Below are positions 24,271 to 37,680 of a stretch of 64,000 nucleotides of DNA, piece after piece. This DNA is from Jaltomata sinuosa (lineage: Eukaryota; Streptophyta; Magnoliopsida; Solanales; Solanaceae): NCBI GenBank assembly GCA_003996215.1, contig QJPP01000277.1, positions 186,001 through 250,000 on the forward strand, given 5' to 3'. The notes under the pieces are model-generated. The model was given only the letters and a program-made list of their open reading frames with translations, did no database searches and was not told the DNA's origin. The translations under genes were made by a program, and so were the position numbers. The first letter of the stretch is position 1. Each line of letters begins with the position of its first letter.

Positions 24271-24447
24271 TATGTCATTTTTATCCCTTTATGTGGCACT
24301 AATACAATTTTGAGAGTCAACAAAAATTTTATATTATAATTTATAATATCTTTTACATAATTATCAAATACATAACATAATATTTTGGTCAAATATATAA
24401 CATATTAAAATAAAAAGTAAGACAAATAAATTGAAACGGAGAAAATA
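24270..24447. repeat. Possible MITE end fragment
   Basis: The right end reads AAGTAAGACAAATAAATTGA then AACGGAGAAAATA. That is very like the right terminus of the Stowaway-like element at 24624-24869. The left end is unclear. Confidence 0.35.
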
Positions 24448-24485
24448 TTATATTTTTACGAAGCGGGACCCTTCAAGCAGACAGC

Positions 24486-24521
24486 TCAAGCAGGCACGTT
24501 GTCCAAGAGCCGCCTGCTTGA
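24486..24521. repeat. Short perfect inverted repeat
   Basis: TCAAGCAGGC (24486-24495) and GCCTGCTTGA (24512-24521) are perfect complements with a 16-base spacer, in an otherwise AT-rich area. The role is unknown. Confidence 0.6.
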
Positions 24522-24623
24522 AATCCTCCTGCCAACCTCTTATATATAGTAAGAATATTCCTCCATTTCATATTAGTTGTTACGTATTTTTGCACATTTC
24601 TTAACAGGCCCAATAATTTATTA

Positions 24624-24869
24624 CCTCAGTTTTAATTTGTTTGTTCTACTTTTCTTTTTAGTTCGTTTAAAAAAGAGTATATATTTACTTTTTTAACAAC
24701 TCTTCAATTCTAACTTTTCACATGAAATATTAACCACAAGATTAAATCACATTTTGGTACATTTGACATATCTTTAATTTAAGATGACAAGATTTAAAAG
24801 TTTTTTTTTTTTACTTTCTTAAACTTCGTGTCAAATCAAAATAAGACAAACAAATTGAAACAGAGAAAG
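24624..24869. mobile_element. Stowaway-like MITE
   Basis: About 246 bp with terminal inverted repeats: the left end CCTCAGTTTTAATTTGTTTG pairs with the right end CAAACAAATTGAAACAGAGA. TA dinucleotides flank it (24622-24623 and 24870-24871). This is the Stowaway pattern (TA duplication, CTC-CGTTT-type ends). No coding capacity. Confidence 0.65.
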
Positions 24870-24871
24870 TA

Positions 24872-25925
24872 GTTATTTCTTGTTAAATTTTAATTACTCT
24901 TATTTCAAGCTTTAAAATTTTATTTCCTCTGGTATGCAATGAATTTTTTGTGCTGCAAGATTATGTAATTCCTTTATTTATTCCTATTTATGTTTTAAGT
25001 TTTCCAGTTCTACTATACAAAGAGTAGTAAAATTAAGTATTTTGAGAACCAATAATTTTAATCATGCATAGCTAAATTTAAAAGTAAACATTGATGAAGA
25101 TATCAAGTGATCCTTCTTTATAGATAACATTCTTTTTAATCTTTTTTCACAAGAACTTTTCAAAAGAGCGAAAGCTACGAATGCTCCCAAATTAATTTTT
25201 AATCTTTTTTCTTTAGAGTGTAAATTTATTTGATATTTCTCCTTTCAGTTTTAGTAAATATATTTGAAATGAGGAATCCTCTTTTATAACATTATGTTGT
25301 AATAATCCCCTTTTCCAAGTTCATACCAAATCTTATGTCAATAAATTTCATGAATGACATATCTTGTATTTATTTCAACTATAGTAAGAACTTGTGTATA
25401 AATAAGTAACCTCCATAAAATAATGACAGTAACTTCTTAATCACTAAAGGTGCTCGTATCTACAAGAGTTCTTAAAAGAAAGTAAAGGCTTCAAATTGTT
25501 TTTTTTTCTTAGAAATTAATTTACATAATTGAATGAATGACAATATGATACTTTTAAGTTTTAGATGTTGACTGTACGTGTTAGAAAACAATTACTTTAG
25601 TTAAAAAATAATTCCAAATGATTATGTAAAATAACGAAGCAATTGGTTTACAACATGCAACAAATTTCACGTATATGTTGTGATTTGAATATAGTATCTC
25701 TTAGTTTTGTCACCCAAATTACATTTTATTGCCATATTATTTCTTTTATTTTAAGAAAATGTACATGAAAGCTTTTTCAGTAGTGCTACATGCCTTTGAA
25801 GTTGGAAATGCAAATATTTTTCAGGAGTACTAAAAAAATACTATTTTCTAATTGAATTTTTTTTACAGAAAAATGTTTAATAGCTACTTTCATAGATACT
25901 TTGATTGAATTGGTGGAAAAAAATA
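24872..25925. other. AT-rich intergenic sequence
   Basis: No gene, RNA or element recognised. Low-complexity A/T runs throughout. Confidence 0.5.
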
Positions 25926-25934
25926 GTAATGTTA

Positions 25935-26095
25935 TCATATGAAAAAATTAGAAAGTTTCTCACTATTTCAGTGAGAATCTGTTTCTCACCATTCATTTTT
26001 CCAATGAGCTAGTTCGATGGGAAATGAGTAAAAAAGTCATGTTTATAGCACAAATTTCCCACTGTTTCACGGTGAGAAAAACCTTTATTTCTAAT
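25935..26095. repeat. Small foldback element with TTTCTCAC/GTGAGAAA ends
   Basis: AAAGTTTCTCACTATTTCAG and the nearby GTTTCTCACC at the left face CGGTGAGAAAAACC at the right, giving imperfect inverted repeats across about 160 bp. The inner copy TCACTATTTCAGTGA is also a small hairpin. It resembles a MITE, but I cannot name the superfamily. Confidence 0.45.
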
Positions 26096-26677
26096 AGTGA
26101 GTTGATCCAAAACAACTAATGATCCACGTCAATAAACAATCCTAAGAAAGTGATCACCTCAAATTTGTAAAAGTCACAAGAAAATCAACACTTCAATTTT
26201 TGTTGTTTCCATATTAACCACACATGGCTATCGATCCTGCAAATCATATAATCTTTATTTATATGTTATAATTAGGTATTCTTAATCTTCACAAATAATT
26301 ACTATTAAGACTAAAATATGATAAAATAATTAATTTTATTCTTAACTTTTAAAATAATAAGTATCTTAGACAAATATATTTAGGAAGGATGACAAGTAAT
26401 TGAAGAGAGTAACAAACGTTTAAGAATAAGTTAACTGGTATCCATGTTTCAGAAAAGTTGTACTAAATCTTTAGGCTAGTACAGATATTAAATGGAGTTG
26501 TTGTTAGGGATAATTAGGCAAAATAGCTACTCGGGCAATTTATTTACCAAAAAAATAGATGTTCTTGTTTTCCCTTTCTAAAAAAATTCGACGAACAGTA
26601 AATGTGAATTGTTTCAAGGCGAATTATATATCAAAAGACTCGAAACATCGAGATGAGCTTGTATCTAAAATTTGTGA

Positions 26678-27024
<347 letters not shown>

Positions 27025-27084
27025 GCCGATTAAAGACTTGTGCTTTAATAAGCACGTCATGTCGCTCTCTACTTTTAGAATTTT

Positions 27085-27350
27085 CTATTTATACATTATA
27101 TATACATAATCATACTTCATATACCATTTATACAAATATTAATACATTGCAAAACTATTTATACATCATATATAAATATTCATACACTATTTATACAATA
27201 TCGATACATTACATAATTATTTATATAATATTGATACATGTTTATACACTATTTATATAATATTCATATACATTTATCTACCATTTATACAATATTGATA
27301 CATTACATAACTTTTATACAATATCGATACATTATATATACATTACATAT
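27085..27350. repeat. AT-rich minisatellite (TTATACAATATTGATACAT)
   Basis: Degenerate units built on ATTTATACAATATTGATACA with spacers of ATTACATAA, repeated about eight to ten times. No coding potential. Confidence 0.7.
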
Positions 27351-27770
27351 ACATGCGGCTATTTCTTTTGTAATTTTTTTTTGTGGCTAGTTTATTTTTA
27401 GGCTATTTTTTTATAAATAAAACTTGATTATATTTATTATAAACTAATTAGTTTATTGTACATATTTGAAATTATCTCTTCTTATAAATACATAGAATGA
27501 AGGATAAAGTAAAATGGGCCCACAAGCCAAGCAAAGTAGTATATAAGTTTTCTGATGGGACATAGAGGGAATTAAATACATTTTAGTTAGGTTTTCTGTC
27601 TATGGAAGGAAAGGTACATGAATGCTATCTTTGTTACATTAGCCTTAAAGTCGATAATTACCAAAATTTTGAAAGAGTTACTGTGTCGGCAAGCTGGTAT
27701 GAAGATTGCCAACCGCCAGCTACTTTAGGGCTCTACTATATATAGGAAAATAAGAATATTTTTTTGGAAA

Positions 27771-28159
27771 AACTACCTAAATAGACATACCTCCTTATCA
27801 TATTTACTATCTCTTCCACAACTTTATTTTAATTACTTAATATATCACATGTACCACTCGGATACATCTCCCCAGGTTATGATACATCGCATCACCTTGT
27901 GATACATCGCCTCACCTTGGATACATCCCACCCGATGTATCAAAGGTAAAACCAAAAGAATGCCGATGTATCCGAGTGGTTTTGGGATGTATCCAATGGG
28001 ATTCCGATGTATCCGAGTAGTTTGGGAATGTATCCAGAGGTGAGGTGATGTATCCCGAGGTGAGGCAATGTATTCGAGTAGAGGGATGTATCCGAGCGGT
28101 AAGGAGGTGGAAAAAAGAGTAATTAGCTCCCAAAAATGTGTATTTTAGGTAAGTTACCC
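27771..28159. repeat. Foldback element made of GATGTATC units
   Basis: The left arm (from AACTACCTAAATAGACAT) and the right arm (AACTTACCTAAAATACACAT read on the minus strand) are inverted. The left arm carries about four GATACATC units and the right about eight GATGTATC units, often as GATGTATCCGAG. The orientation switches at about 27930. Single-stranded, this could fold into a long imperfect hairpin. No frame of interest. Confidence 0.7.
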
Positions 28160-28740
28160 TATTTTTTTACTAATTTATTCTCATCTCTTTTTATGAAATA
28201 TGCACTCTATTTAAGACAAGGCTAAGCTAATCTTATTGTGTTTGTGCCCTGCTCTATTGGTTGAGGAGTAATTATTAAACAGATACTCCACTTATCTCAT
28301 ATTAGTTTTCACGTTTCTTTTTTTAACATTCCTCAAAAGATTTATCATATATATTAAAGCTAGAGTTAATATAAGTGTTGTGACATATCTCTAAAGCCAA
28401 AATAACATTTATTTTTTTCTCAAATTTTTGATATTTTTCTTTATTTTTCTTATTTATATATTTATTAGCAAACCTAAAAATAATTTCTTAATAACATTCT
28501 CTTCATTATGCATTTTTTTTTCTATTTAGAAAGGCCAAAAGTTATTGTCACTAATTTAGTGATTAATTTAGCGCACTTCTCTTTGTCCAATTTTTTTTTT
28601 TTTTTTTTACTTTTTCTCTTATTTTTCTCAATTATTTTATTTTGAAAAATAATCTCCATAACTCACACATCTGCATTTTTATAACTTCTATTTTAATTAG
28701 TAATATCCATAATTTACTATCTTAATTATACTTAGAGGTG
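28160..28740. other. AT-rich intergenic sequence
   Basis: No gene seen. The segment near 28215-28300 (TTGTGTTTGTGCC and GAGGAGTAATTATTAAA) resembles 23955-24002, so the two may be copies of one unnamed repeat. Confidence 0.4.
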
Positions 28741-28885
28741 ACAATGGGGCGGTGCGGGTGCGGGAAGGGGCGGGACGGGTTTAAACACGTGCGGAGCAAG
28801 GAAAATTGAAATAAATATGATTACGGGGCAGATTAAAATTTAAAAAAATATAGATTTTTTGCGGGGCGGGTGTGGGTTAAGACTG
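28741..28885 (+). repeat. GC-rich GGGGCGGG repeat fragment
   Basis: Two GC-rich blocks (28746-28785, GGGGCGGTGCGGGTGCGGG, and 28860-28876, GCGGGGCGGGTGTGGG) stand out from very AT-rich surroundings. The low-complexity character suggests part of a repeat. No function can be given. Confidence 0.45.
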
Positions 28886-29136
28886 AAATTGTTTAAAAAT
28901 TTGACCTTAACCTTATTCTCCAAGGTATTTTCCTCTCTTAAGTCCTATCTGCGGACCACGTTCTATTCATCCCTCTGTAATCCACACCATTACGCCTCTT
29001 CTACGATAATCGACTACTCTCTTCCTCTGTCGCTTCTTTTTTCCATTGCTATTTGTTCTTGTTTTCTTTATTTTTTTCTTCTATAACAAATTTCTTGTTT
29101 TTGATCTCTTTGTTTGATTTGAATATATCTTTGTTT

Positions 29137-29344
29137 TGTACCTGTTCCGTCGTTATAGTAAGTAAGGGCATAAGTACCCGGCTAGAAAAGTCCCTGAGGT
29201 GAGAGTTGATAAAAACTTAGGCTAGGGTGAGTTTTGACGAAAATATAGTGTTATGTGTCTTAGAGACGGTTGAGGTCTCGTTATTCATGGAATAGTAAAG
29301 TGGAATCCATATATGGATAGTTGACTATTGTGGGATTCCGTTGG
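29137..29344 (+). repeat. Host LTR, fragment 1 (element C family, plus orientation)
   Basis: Starts TGTACCTGTTCCG and contains GGGCATAAGTACCCGGCTAG and AAAATATAGTGTTATGTG. These match the beginning of element C's LTR read on its own coding strand. It is cut by element C at 29345 and resumes at 42788. Confidence 0.8.
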
Positions 29345-31452
29345 TGTCATCACTCAGAAGGGGCAGTGATTGCCACCCATACTAACCCTCCAGTGGGAGA
29401 ACCAAACAACCCAAGAACCAACCCTAGACATAACCAATTTCAAGAAAATAGATAAACAATCCACTAAACCCATAAATGAATCAATATTTATAAAATAATG
29501 AAAAAATGTGCAAAAAAAATTCAACTAAACATATCCCCAGAAACTGAAAGTCATCGTCCAGAACTACTAAACTAACATAGTCTAAGAATCTAATATCAGC
29601 TAAAACCAGTAAGGATAGGGAGTTTCGTTTCCCGAAAGAAAGACAATAACTCGTGAAGGATCCATGGTAGCCTGGAAGATAGTGCTCACCCTTGGATCTG
29701 CAGTCAACCGGTCTACTCTAACCGAGGTCGCGTTTCAGCCTCTGGAACCCGATCTGCACTCAAAAAAGAAGAGCACAAGATAGTATCAATACAACACACT
29801 ATGTACTGGTAGGTATCATAGGCTGACCCAATAATATAACATGTGAATAACAAAACATATAACCAATAACAGGAATCCAACACTTAGCATGTAAGAAATC
29901 AACATATAATCTTTCAAGTCAATTCAACAGCAACTATCAAGTTCATAATTCATAGAAGCAATATCATGATACAAAACAAGCAAAAGGTGTACACACATGT
30001 TATGAGTCTTATGGTTGCCAACTAGCTATGACTTGCAGGGGACCCTAGGTTGTCCATGTACCGTACTGGCTAGGTATCCACTCCATATCAACGTATCTAA
30101 TACAATATCTTGATAGCCGGGTTCTCGGAGACATATTCTCATAAAATATTCAGTGCCCAAGGCACTATTCATATTTAGCCCTTCCAGCTTACTTATCACT
30201 TCCTGTTCATTTAGCCTATTCATACAAGCATAATAGGAAAAGCCTACATAATACAATCATGTTCGAAGACCAATCATAGATCATATAATTTCACTAAGAA
30301 CATGAAAGAAAGTGAACCTTAACTCCAATTCAAAGCATAACCTACCTCGAGTGAAGATATAACACCCACAAGCTAGTTCACTACTGCCTTGTCCTTTCTT
30401 AACTCTTCGGAATGCACAAGGTCTAGAAATAAATAATATATAAGAGTAATTAGGCAATTAGCCTTCATTTTAGGTCTTGGGAATCAAACCCAACCATTCT
30501 ACCCATTACCAGAGGTTTCTAGTGTTCCCCAAGGGTTTAACAAGTCATAATTCAGTCCTATTACATTCATAGGATCAATACTCAAGATTTCTAACTAAGT
30601 TTATAGCTTTTCCACCATTTTAAGCCTTAAAGTTTCACCTTTATGGAACTCACGGTTCCTTACTAGGCTTAAAAATGTTAAGAATCAATAAATTTATGCT
30701 AGAACTCATAAAAATATAATTTAAGATCGATTCTAGGTGATTTTATACCTACCCATAGGGTTCTTCCCCAAGTTCATGCTTCTAGGGATTAATTGCAAGA
30801 AATCCACCATTTAATTCTTCCCTCAAGGTCTAAGAAAGATAATTAATCAATAAAATATGGGTTCTATGGATTACTTACCTCAAACAATGGATTTTGCTCT
30901 AGTTTTCTTGAGAAAACTGCTTTTGAGAGTCTTATAACGAAGTTGAGTTATAAAAGAAATAACTCAAAAAACTACAGAATGCCCAGGTATACTCCCCGTA
31001 ATCTCGTTGCAATGAATGACTCTCCATCATGATGAATTATCACAATGAGAAATGGCTCATCGCGATAGACAATCACGATGAGGCATCCTCCATTACTATG
31101 AGCAACAATTTCCAGAACACGATGTTATCGCTCCCAGACCCCTATTTCGCAACACACCTTATTTTATAGACACCACAAATTATTCTCAACGTAGCAACTA
31201 TCATATCTGGAGTTTTATTACTCCGATACTCATTCCAAAACTTCCTATGGGATCCTGCAGCAGTTGAATATCCAAAAATAGACACCACACTACCACACGG
31301 TGACACACGAAGTGTGAAATACACCTAAGGCATAGAACACTATATTTTAATTTGAGCTCATCCTAGCTTGAGATTTTCAATTCTCACCTAGAGACTTTTC
31401 TAGCCGATTACTTATGCCTAAATTCAGCGTAACAACGGAATATGTTGTTACA
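29345..31452 (-). repeat. Element C 3' LTR
   Basis: Plus-strand ends are TGTCATCACTCAG and ATATGTTGTTACA. It matches 40695-42787. Near its outer minus-strand start (about 31010-31130) is a cluster of CGATGAG, CATCATGATG and ATCGCGAT-like short palindromes. The frames inside are LTR shadows. Confidence 0.9.
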
Positions 31453-34006
31453 TTAGATACCAATTAAACAATTATTCATCCCCGAATTGACAATCCAGAA
31501 GAAGATAGGAAAAAAATGATTACCTGAATCGGTGAACAAGTGAGGATACTTGTTCTGCATGTCTGTCTTAGTCTCCCAAATGGCCTCCTCAATGGGATGG
31601 TTCTTCCACTGGACATTCACAAATGCAATTTCCTTGGTTCTTAACTTCTGAACGTCTTGAGCAAGAATATGAATGGCCTCTTCTTCACAAGAAAGGTTCT
31701 CATCTAACAGGAGAATCTCAGTGAATGATGTAATTACCATCAACATGGTATTTCTTAAGCATTGACACATGGAACACAAGATGAACACCTGACGGACTAG
31801 GTGGTAAAGCCATCCTATAAGCCACTGGCTCCACTTTTTAAAGAATCTCAAAGGGCCCAATATACCTCAGACTGAAGTTGCCTCGCTTTTTGAATTACAT
31901 AACACCCTTCAAGGGTGAGATTTTGAGCAACATTTGCTCACCTTATGCAAAGTGCATATCTTTAACCTTCCTACCTGCATACTCCTTCTGCCGACTTTGA
32001 AACGCTAAAAGTTTCCCTTGGATGAACTTCACTCTTTCCAAAGAGTCTATTACCAAGTCCATAGCCAAAAGTTTTGCTTCAGATAAATCAAACCACCCAA
32101 TGGTTGATATACACCTCCTTCCATAAAAAGCTTCAAGTGGGGCCATGTCTATGCTGGAGTGATAACTATTGTTATAGGCAAACTCTACCAGTGCCAGATA
32201 TTAATCCCAATGACCCTAGAAGTCCATCATACATGCGCGAAGCATATCCTTCACTAACTAAATCGTACAATCAGACTGCCCATCAGTTTGAGGGTGAAAA
32301 GTTATACTCAGGTCCAATCTTGTCCCGAACTCTTCATGCAACGTTTTCCAGAAATTAGAGGTGAACTGGGTACCTCTATTAGAAATAATGGAGATGGACA
32401 CTCCATGCACCCGGACGATCTCTTTAAGATATAACTTGGCTAACTTGGATGCATTATAAGTCACTTATACAGGGATAAAGTGTGCCCATATCAAATTATA
32501 CTTCCCCAAGATCTTGGAGAGACCAACCACATAGTCCATAACTATTCATTCCCAATTCCATTCAGGAATGGGAATTCTCTGAATTATACCGCCAGGTTTT
32601 TGATGCTCATATTTTACCTGCTGGCAGTTTTGACACTAGGCCACAAAGTCCACTATGTCTTTCTTCATCCCACCACACCAGTAATATTGCTTTAAGTCTC
32701 GATACATCTTGGTCACACCAGGATATATGGAATACCTGGAACTGTGAGCCTCTGCTAAAATAGTGGGAATCAACTCCTCAACAAGAGGCATACGAACTCG
32801 CCCTTTGATCCTTAGGACACCTTCATCATTAATGATGGCCTCCTTGTCCTCAGCTTGCAACACCTTGTCACGAATTCTGCTTAATTTCTCATCATCAAAT
32901 AGCTTACCTTTGATTTGCTCTAGGAAAGAAGACCTCACCTCTGCATATGCTAGTAAGCCACCCCTCTCAGAATTTATCAATCTCATGAAGATGTTAGCCA
33001 AATCCTGAATATCCTTGGCCAGTGGTCGCCTAGAAACGTTCAGTTAAGCAAAGCTACCATGCTTTCAGTCTTCCTGCTTAGTGCATCAACCACTACATTA
33101 GCCTTACCCATATGATACAGGATGGTGCTATCATAATCCTTAAGAAGTTCCATCCACCTCCGTTGTCTGAGGTTCAAGTCCTTCTGGGTGAAGATATGCT
33201 GTAAGCTACAGTGGTCTGTGAACACCTCAAAACGAACTCCGTACAAATAGTGTCTCCAAATCTTGAAGGCGAATAGTACTACAACCAATTCTAAGTAATG
33301 AGTAGGGTAGTTCTTCTCATGCACTTCGAGTTGTCCCAAAGCATAAGCAATGACATTCCACTCCTACATCAACACAAAACCTAAACTAGACCGTGAGGCA
33401 TCACAATAAATAATAAAGTCTTTACCTTCAACCGACAAGGCTAGAATAAGAGTTGTGGTCAATAAGGTCTTGAGATTTTGGAAGCTCTCTTCATACTCTT
33501 CTGACCAAACAAATGACACATGATTCTGAGTCAAGCGAGTCAGGTGAGTTTCAATGGATGCAAAATCCTTGACGAACCATCGGTAATAGCTAGCCAACCC
33601 CATGAAACTTTGAAAATCTATCACCGAAGTGGGTCTAGCCTAATTCTTAACTGCTTCTATTTTCTAGGGGTCTACTATCGCCCCATCTTTCAAAACCACA
33701 TGGCCTAAGAAGGACACGAAAAATAACTAGAACTTACACTTTGAAAACTTTGCATACAATTCCTTCTTCATCAGCAGTCCTAACACAATTCTAAGGTGAT
33801 TTTCATGGTCCTTATCATCCTTAGAGTATACCAGAATTTCATCAATGAAAACTATGACAAAGGAGTCAATATAGGGCTATAATACTTCATTCATCAAACC
33901 TATGTAGGCATCTAGGGTGTTGGTCAACGCAAACGATATTACTAGAAACTCATAGTGCCTTTAATGGGTCAGAATGCAGTCTTAGGGATATTTGAAGGTT
34001 GGAGCT
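31453..34006 (-). pseudogene. Element C pol, downstream part (RT end, RNase H, integrase, chromodomain)
   Basis: From 34006 downward: RT resumes with NIPKTAF and the active-site box reads FIDEILVYS near 33830 (second Asp is Glu). RNase H has IIYCDASRSSLGFVLM near 33380 and [13 protein letters not shown]. The integrase has an HHCC region near 32690-32620. In the integrase core the second Asp is Asn (IISNRGTQFTS, about 32385) and the Glu position reads Asp (GQSDCTI). A chromodomain-like end (AQDVQKLRTKEIAFVNVQW, about 31660) finishes the protein and the frame stops at the LTR edge. Frameshifts lie near 33005-33040 and 31900, with many stops. Inactive. Confidence 0.9.
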
Positions 34007-34674
34007 ATAGTAGCCACTGATGCACCTGCACCGGCATCTGCTTCAGCCGCCGGATCTATCTCTCTGTCATTCGCCGCCAGCTGTGCTGTCACTGTTTTCA
34101 CCTTCCTCTTCGGATCTTCCCTCAGGATCTGAATGCCGACTTCCCGCCGGTTGCCGCCATCTTTACCGGTGACGTTCTCCTTTCTTTGTTTTCTTTTCTT
34201 TTTCTTTTGTCTCGATTTCTTCTTCTTGCAGGTTCCTTGCCCGAGTCAGATCTAGCATAAATTCCGGAGACCAACCAGATTCCGGCGAACAACAAGATTC
34301 CGGCGACCAATTTCGACACTTCATCTTGCCGGAATCCAACCACTTTAGCAAGCAGACCATCCTTCTCTCCTCACAGCTTGACCCCGGTGACTTCTATCCC
34401 TAGGCTTTATTTTCGCCCTCAGTAGTTCACATTTGCTTGGACTTTTTTATCGCATTCTTTATAGCCTATTTAGATTGACATTTCTGCCATTGCTTTAACA
34501 CTCGCCACCTAGTTTTTTACATTTTATATTGACTTTGACGTGTATTGTATTCTGGAAGCAAATTATTGGCTCTATATCGTGTTTGGTAGTGTAGTTCTTG
34601 TCTCTTTTACCTTATTTTGCTTTTCTTGGGATATAATTGTTTAGTATAGAGTAGTTGGTGGAGTTGGTTTATCC

Positions 34675-37600
34675 TTGATTATAGCGCACATTTTAGTGGC
34701 TTTGGTGGATGATGGTCGAGTAGGGTCATGTCATCGGTCGCACTCGGGTTTGGGGGCAGGGTCGGGGGTGGGGTCGGGGGCTGGGGCGAGGGGAAGGAGA
34801 GGTAAGGGGGTTAAGGAAACATCTAGGTTGAGAATAGGGTCTTGGAACATAGGGACTTTATCTGGAAAGTCCATAGAGCTAGTGAAGGTCCTAAGGAAGA
34901 GGAGGATTATCATAGCGTGTGTCCAGGAGACTAAATGGGTGGGCACTAAGGCGCGAGAGGTAGACGGGTATAAGTTGTGGTACTCAGGAGGTGTGAGGAA
35001 TAGGAATGGGGTAGGTATCCTAGTGGATGAGGAGTTGAGAGAGCAAGTGGTGGAGGTTAGGAGGGTCAATGATAGGTTGATGTCAATTAAGTTAGTCCTT
35101 GGAGGGTCTACTTTGAACATTATTAGTGCGTACGCACCACAAGCGGGCTTGGATGAGGAGGAGAAGAAACGCTTTTGGGAGGTTTTGGATGAGGTAGTGG
35201 GAGGTTTGCCTGATACGTAGAAGCTTTTCATTGGAGGGGATTTCAATGGGCACATTGGGGTATCTTCGAGGGGTTATGACGATGTGCATGGAGGCTTTGG
35301 TTTCGGGGATAGGAATGAAGGGGGAGCCGCACTCTTGGATTTCGCTAGAGCCTTTGGGTAGAGAGTAGCTAATTCTAGTTTCCCGAAGAAGGAGGAGCAC
35401 TTGGTTACCTTCCGTAGTTCGGTGGCCAAGACTCAGATAGACTTTTTGCTCCTTAGGACGGGTGATAGAGGTCTTTGTAAAGACTGTAAGGTTATCCCAA
35501 GTGAGAATCTTTCGACCCAACATAGACTCTTAGTGATGGATTTAGAGATCAAGAAGGAGAAAAAGAAGCGGATTGTGGATGACCGGTCTAGGATTAGATG
35601 GGGTAGCCTGACTATTGCCAGTGCACTGGAAATAGGGGAGAAGTTGATGACTAGGTGGGCTTGGGAGAGTAGTGGGGATGTGGATAATATGTGGGATACG
35701 ACTGCTAGTTGCATAAGGGAGACGGCTAGAGAGGTATTGGGCGTCTCGAGAGGTCGTGCTGGCAAGCATCGAGGGGACTGGTGGTGGAATGAAGAAGTAA
35801 AAGGAAATGTGGAGGCTAAAAAGGGGGCATATGCGAAGTTGGTAGAGAGTAAAGATGAGGAGGAGAAGCGAAGGAATAGGGAGGTGTATAAGATAGCTAG
35901 GAAGGAGGCTAAGTTAGCGGTAACGGCAGCTAAAACGGCAGCCTTTGAAAGCTTATACGCGGCTTTAGAGGATAAAGGTGGGGATAAGAAGTTATACAGG
36001 TTAGCAAAGGCTAGAGAGAGGAGGACTCAGGACCTTGATCAAGTGAAGTGCATCAAGGACGAAGATGGCAAAATACTAGTAGATGAGGTTCTCATTAGAA
36101 AGAGATGGCAGTCTTAATTCCATGGACTCTTGAATGAAGAGGGGGACAAAAACTTTGTGCTGGGAGATTTGGCACACTCAGAGAGGCTTCGTGACTATGA
36201 TTGCTATAGCCGTATAAGGGTTAAGGAGGTTAAGGTTGCAATTCGTAAGATGCGTAGGGGTAGGGCGACGGGGCCAGATGAGATTCCCATTGATTTTTGG
36301 AAGAGCTCGGGGGAGACAGGTGTGAAGTGGCTAACCGAGTTATTTGAGGGTATTTTCAGAACGGCAAAGATGCCTGAAGCTTGGAGATGGAGCACGATGA
36401 TTCCTTTGTACAAGAACAAGGGCGATATTCAGAGTTGCAACAACTATAGGGGTATCAAATTGCTAAGCCACACTATGAAGGTTTGGGAGAGGGTGGTGGA
36501 GTTGAGGTTGAGACAGATCGTGCCTATTTCCGAGAACCAGTTCGGCTTTATGCCAGGACGCTCGACTACAGAAGCTATTCATCTCCTTAGAAGACTGGTG
36601 GAGCAGTACAGGGAAAGGAAGAAGGATTTGCACATGGTGTTCATTGATTTAGAAAAGGCGTATGATAAAGTCCCTAGGGAGGTCCTTTGGAGGTGCTTGG
36701 AGGCTCGAGGTGTACCCGTGGCGTACACCAGATCGATTAAGGACATGTATGAGGGGGCCAAGACTCGCGTTAGAACTGTGGGAGGAGATTCGGAGCACTT
36801 TCCCATGTTAATGGGGTTGCACCAGGGATCGACCCTTAGCCCTTTTCTATTTGCCTTGGTAATGGATGTATTGACGCGGCAAATACAAGGTGAGGTGCCT
36901 TTCTGCATGTTATTTGCGGATGATGTAGTTTTGGTTAACGAAACTCGCGGAGGAGTTAATGCCAAGTTGGAGGTTTGGAGACAGACCCTCGAGTCTAAGG
37001 GGTTTAGGTTGAGCAGGACCAAGACTGAATATATGGAGTGCAAGTTCAGTGAGGCGACTCAGGATGATGACGTAGAAGTGAAGCTGGATACACAGGTCAT
37101 CCAAAAGAAAGGGAGTTTCAAGTATCTTGGGTCTATTATCCAGGAAAAAGGAGAGATCGATGAGGATGTCACTCACCGTATTGGTGTTGGGTGGATGAAA
37201 TGGAGGCTCGCATCTGGAGTCTTGTGTGATAAGAAGGTGCCTACTAAACTTAAAGGCAAATTCTACAGAGTGGTGGTTCGACCAGCTTTGTTGTATGGAG
37301 TAGGGTGTTGGCCAGTAAAGAACTCCCATATTCAAAAGATGAAGGTGGCGGAGATGAGGATGTTGCGATGGATGTGCGGGTTTACTAGGAGAGATAGGAT
37401 TAGGAATGAGAATATCCGAGATAAGGTGGGTGTGGCATCGGTGGAAGATAAGATGTGGGAAGCGAGGTTGAGATGGTTCGGACATGTGAGGAGGAGAGGC
37501 ACGGATGCTCCAGTGCGGAGGTGTGAGAGGTTGGCTATGGATGGATACCGGAGAGGACGAGGTAGACCGAAAAAGTATTGGAGAGAGGTGATTCGACAGG

Positions 37601-37680
37601 ACATGTCGCAGTTGCAGCTTACCGAGGACATGACCCTAGATAGGAAGGTGTGGAGGACGCGGATTAGAGTAGAGGAGTAG
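34675..37680 (+). pseudogene. RTE LINE ORF: endonuclease plus reverse transcriptase, three stops
   Basis: One frame of about 1002 codons with three nonsense codons (TAG 35218-35220, TAG 35359-35361, TAA 36115-36117) and no frameshift. The AP-like endonuclease fills codons 50-290: WNIGTL (codon 54), QETKW (83), YAPQ, GDFNGHIG (187), QIDFLLL and [12 protein letters not shown] basic linker follows (KARERRTQD). RT spans roughly codons 500-800 with [73 protein letters not shown] and the active-site FADD (codon 747). The C-terminal part has WFGHVRRR and [10 protein letters not shown]. All catalytic blocks look intact, so this is the best preserved protein in the window. The start at 34675 is the first ATG of the frame in the ORF region and is a guess. 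Confidence 0.93.

Noticed and set aside
28859..29086. Plus-strand frame of 75 codons after the GC-rich block
   Set aside because: No motif, and it starts inside a low-complexity repeat. The Leu/Phe/Ser-rich content follows from T-rich sequence.
34731..37631. Several long minus-strand frames opposite the LINE ORF (up to 191 codons)
   Set aside because: They mirror the sense ORF's codon pattern. The sense strand carries all endonuclease and RT motifs.
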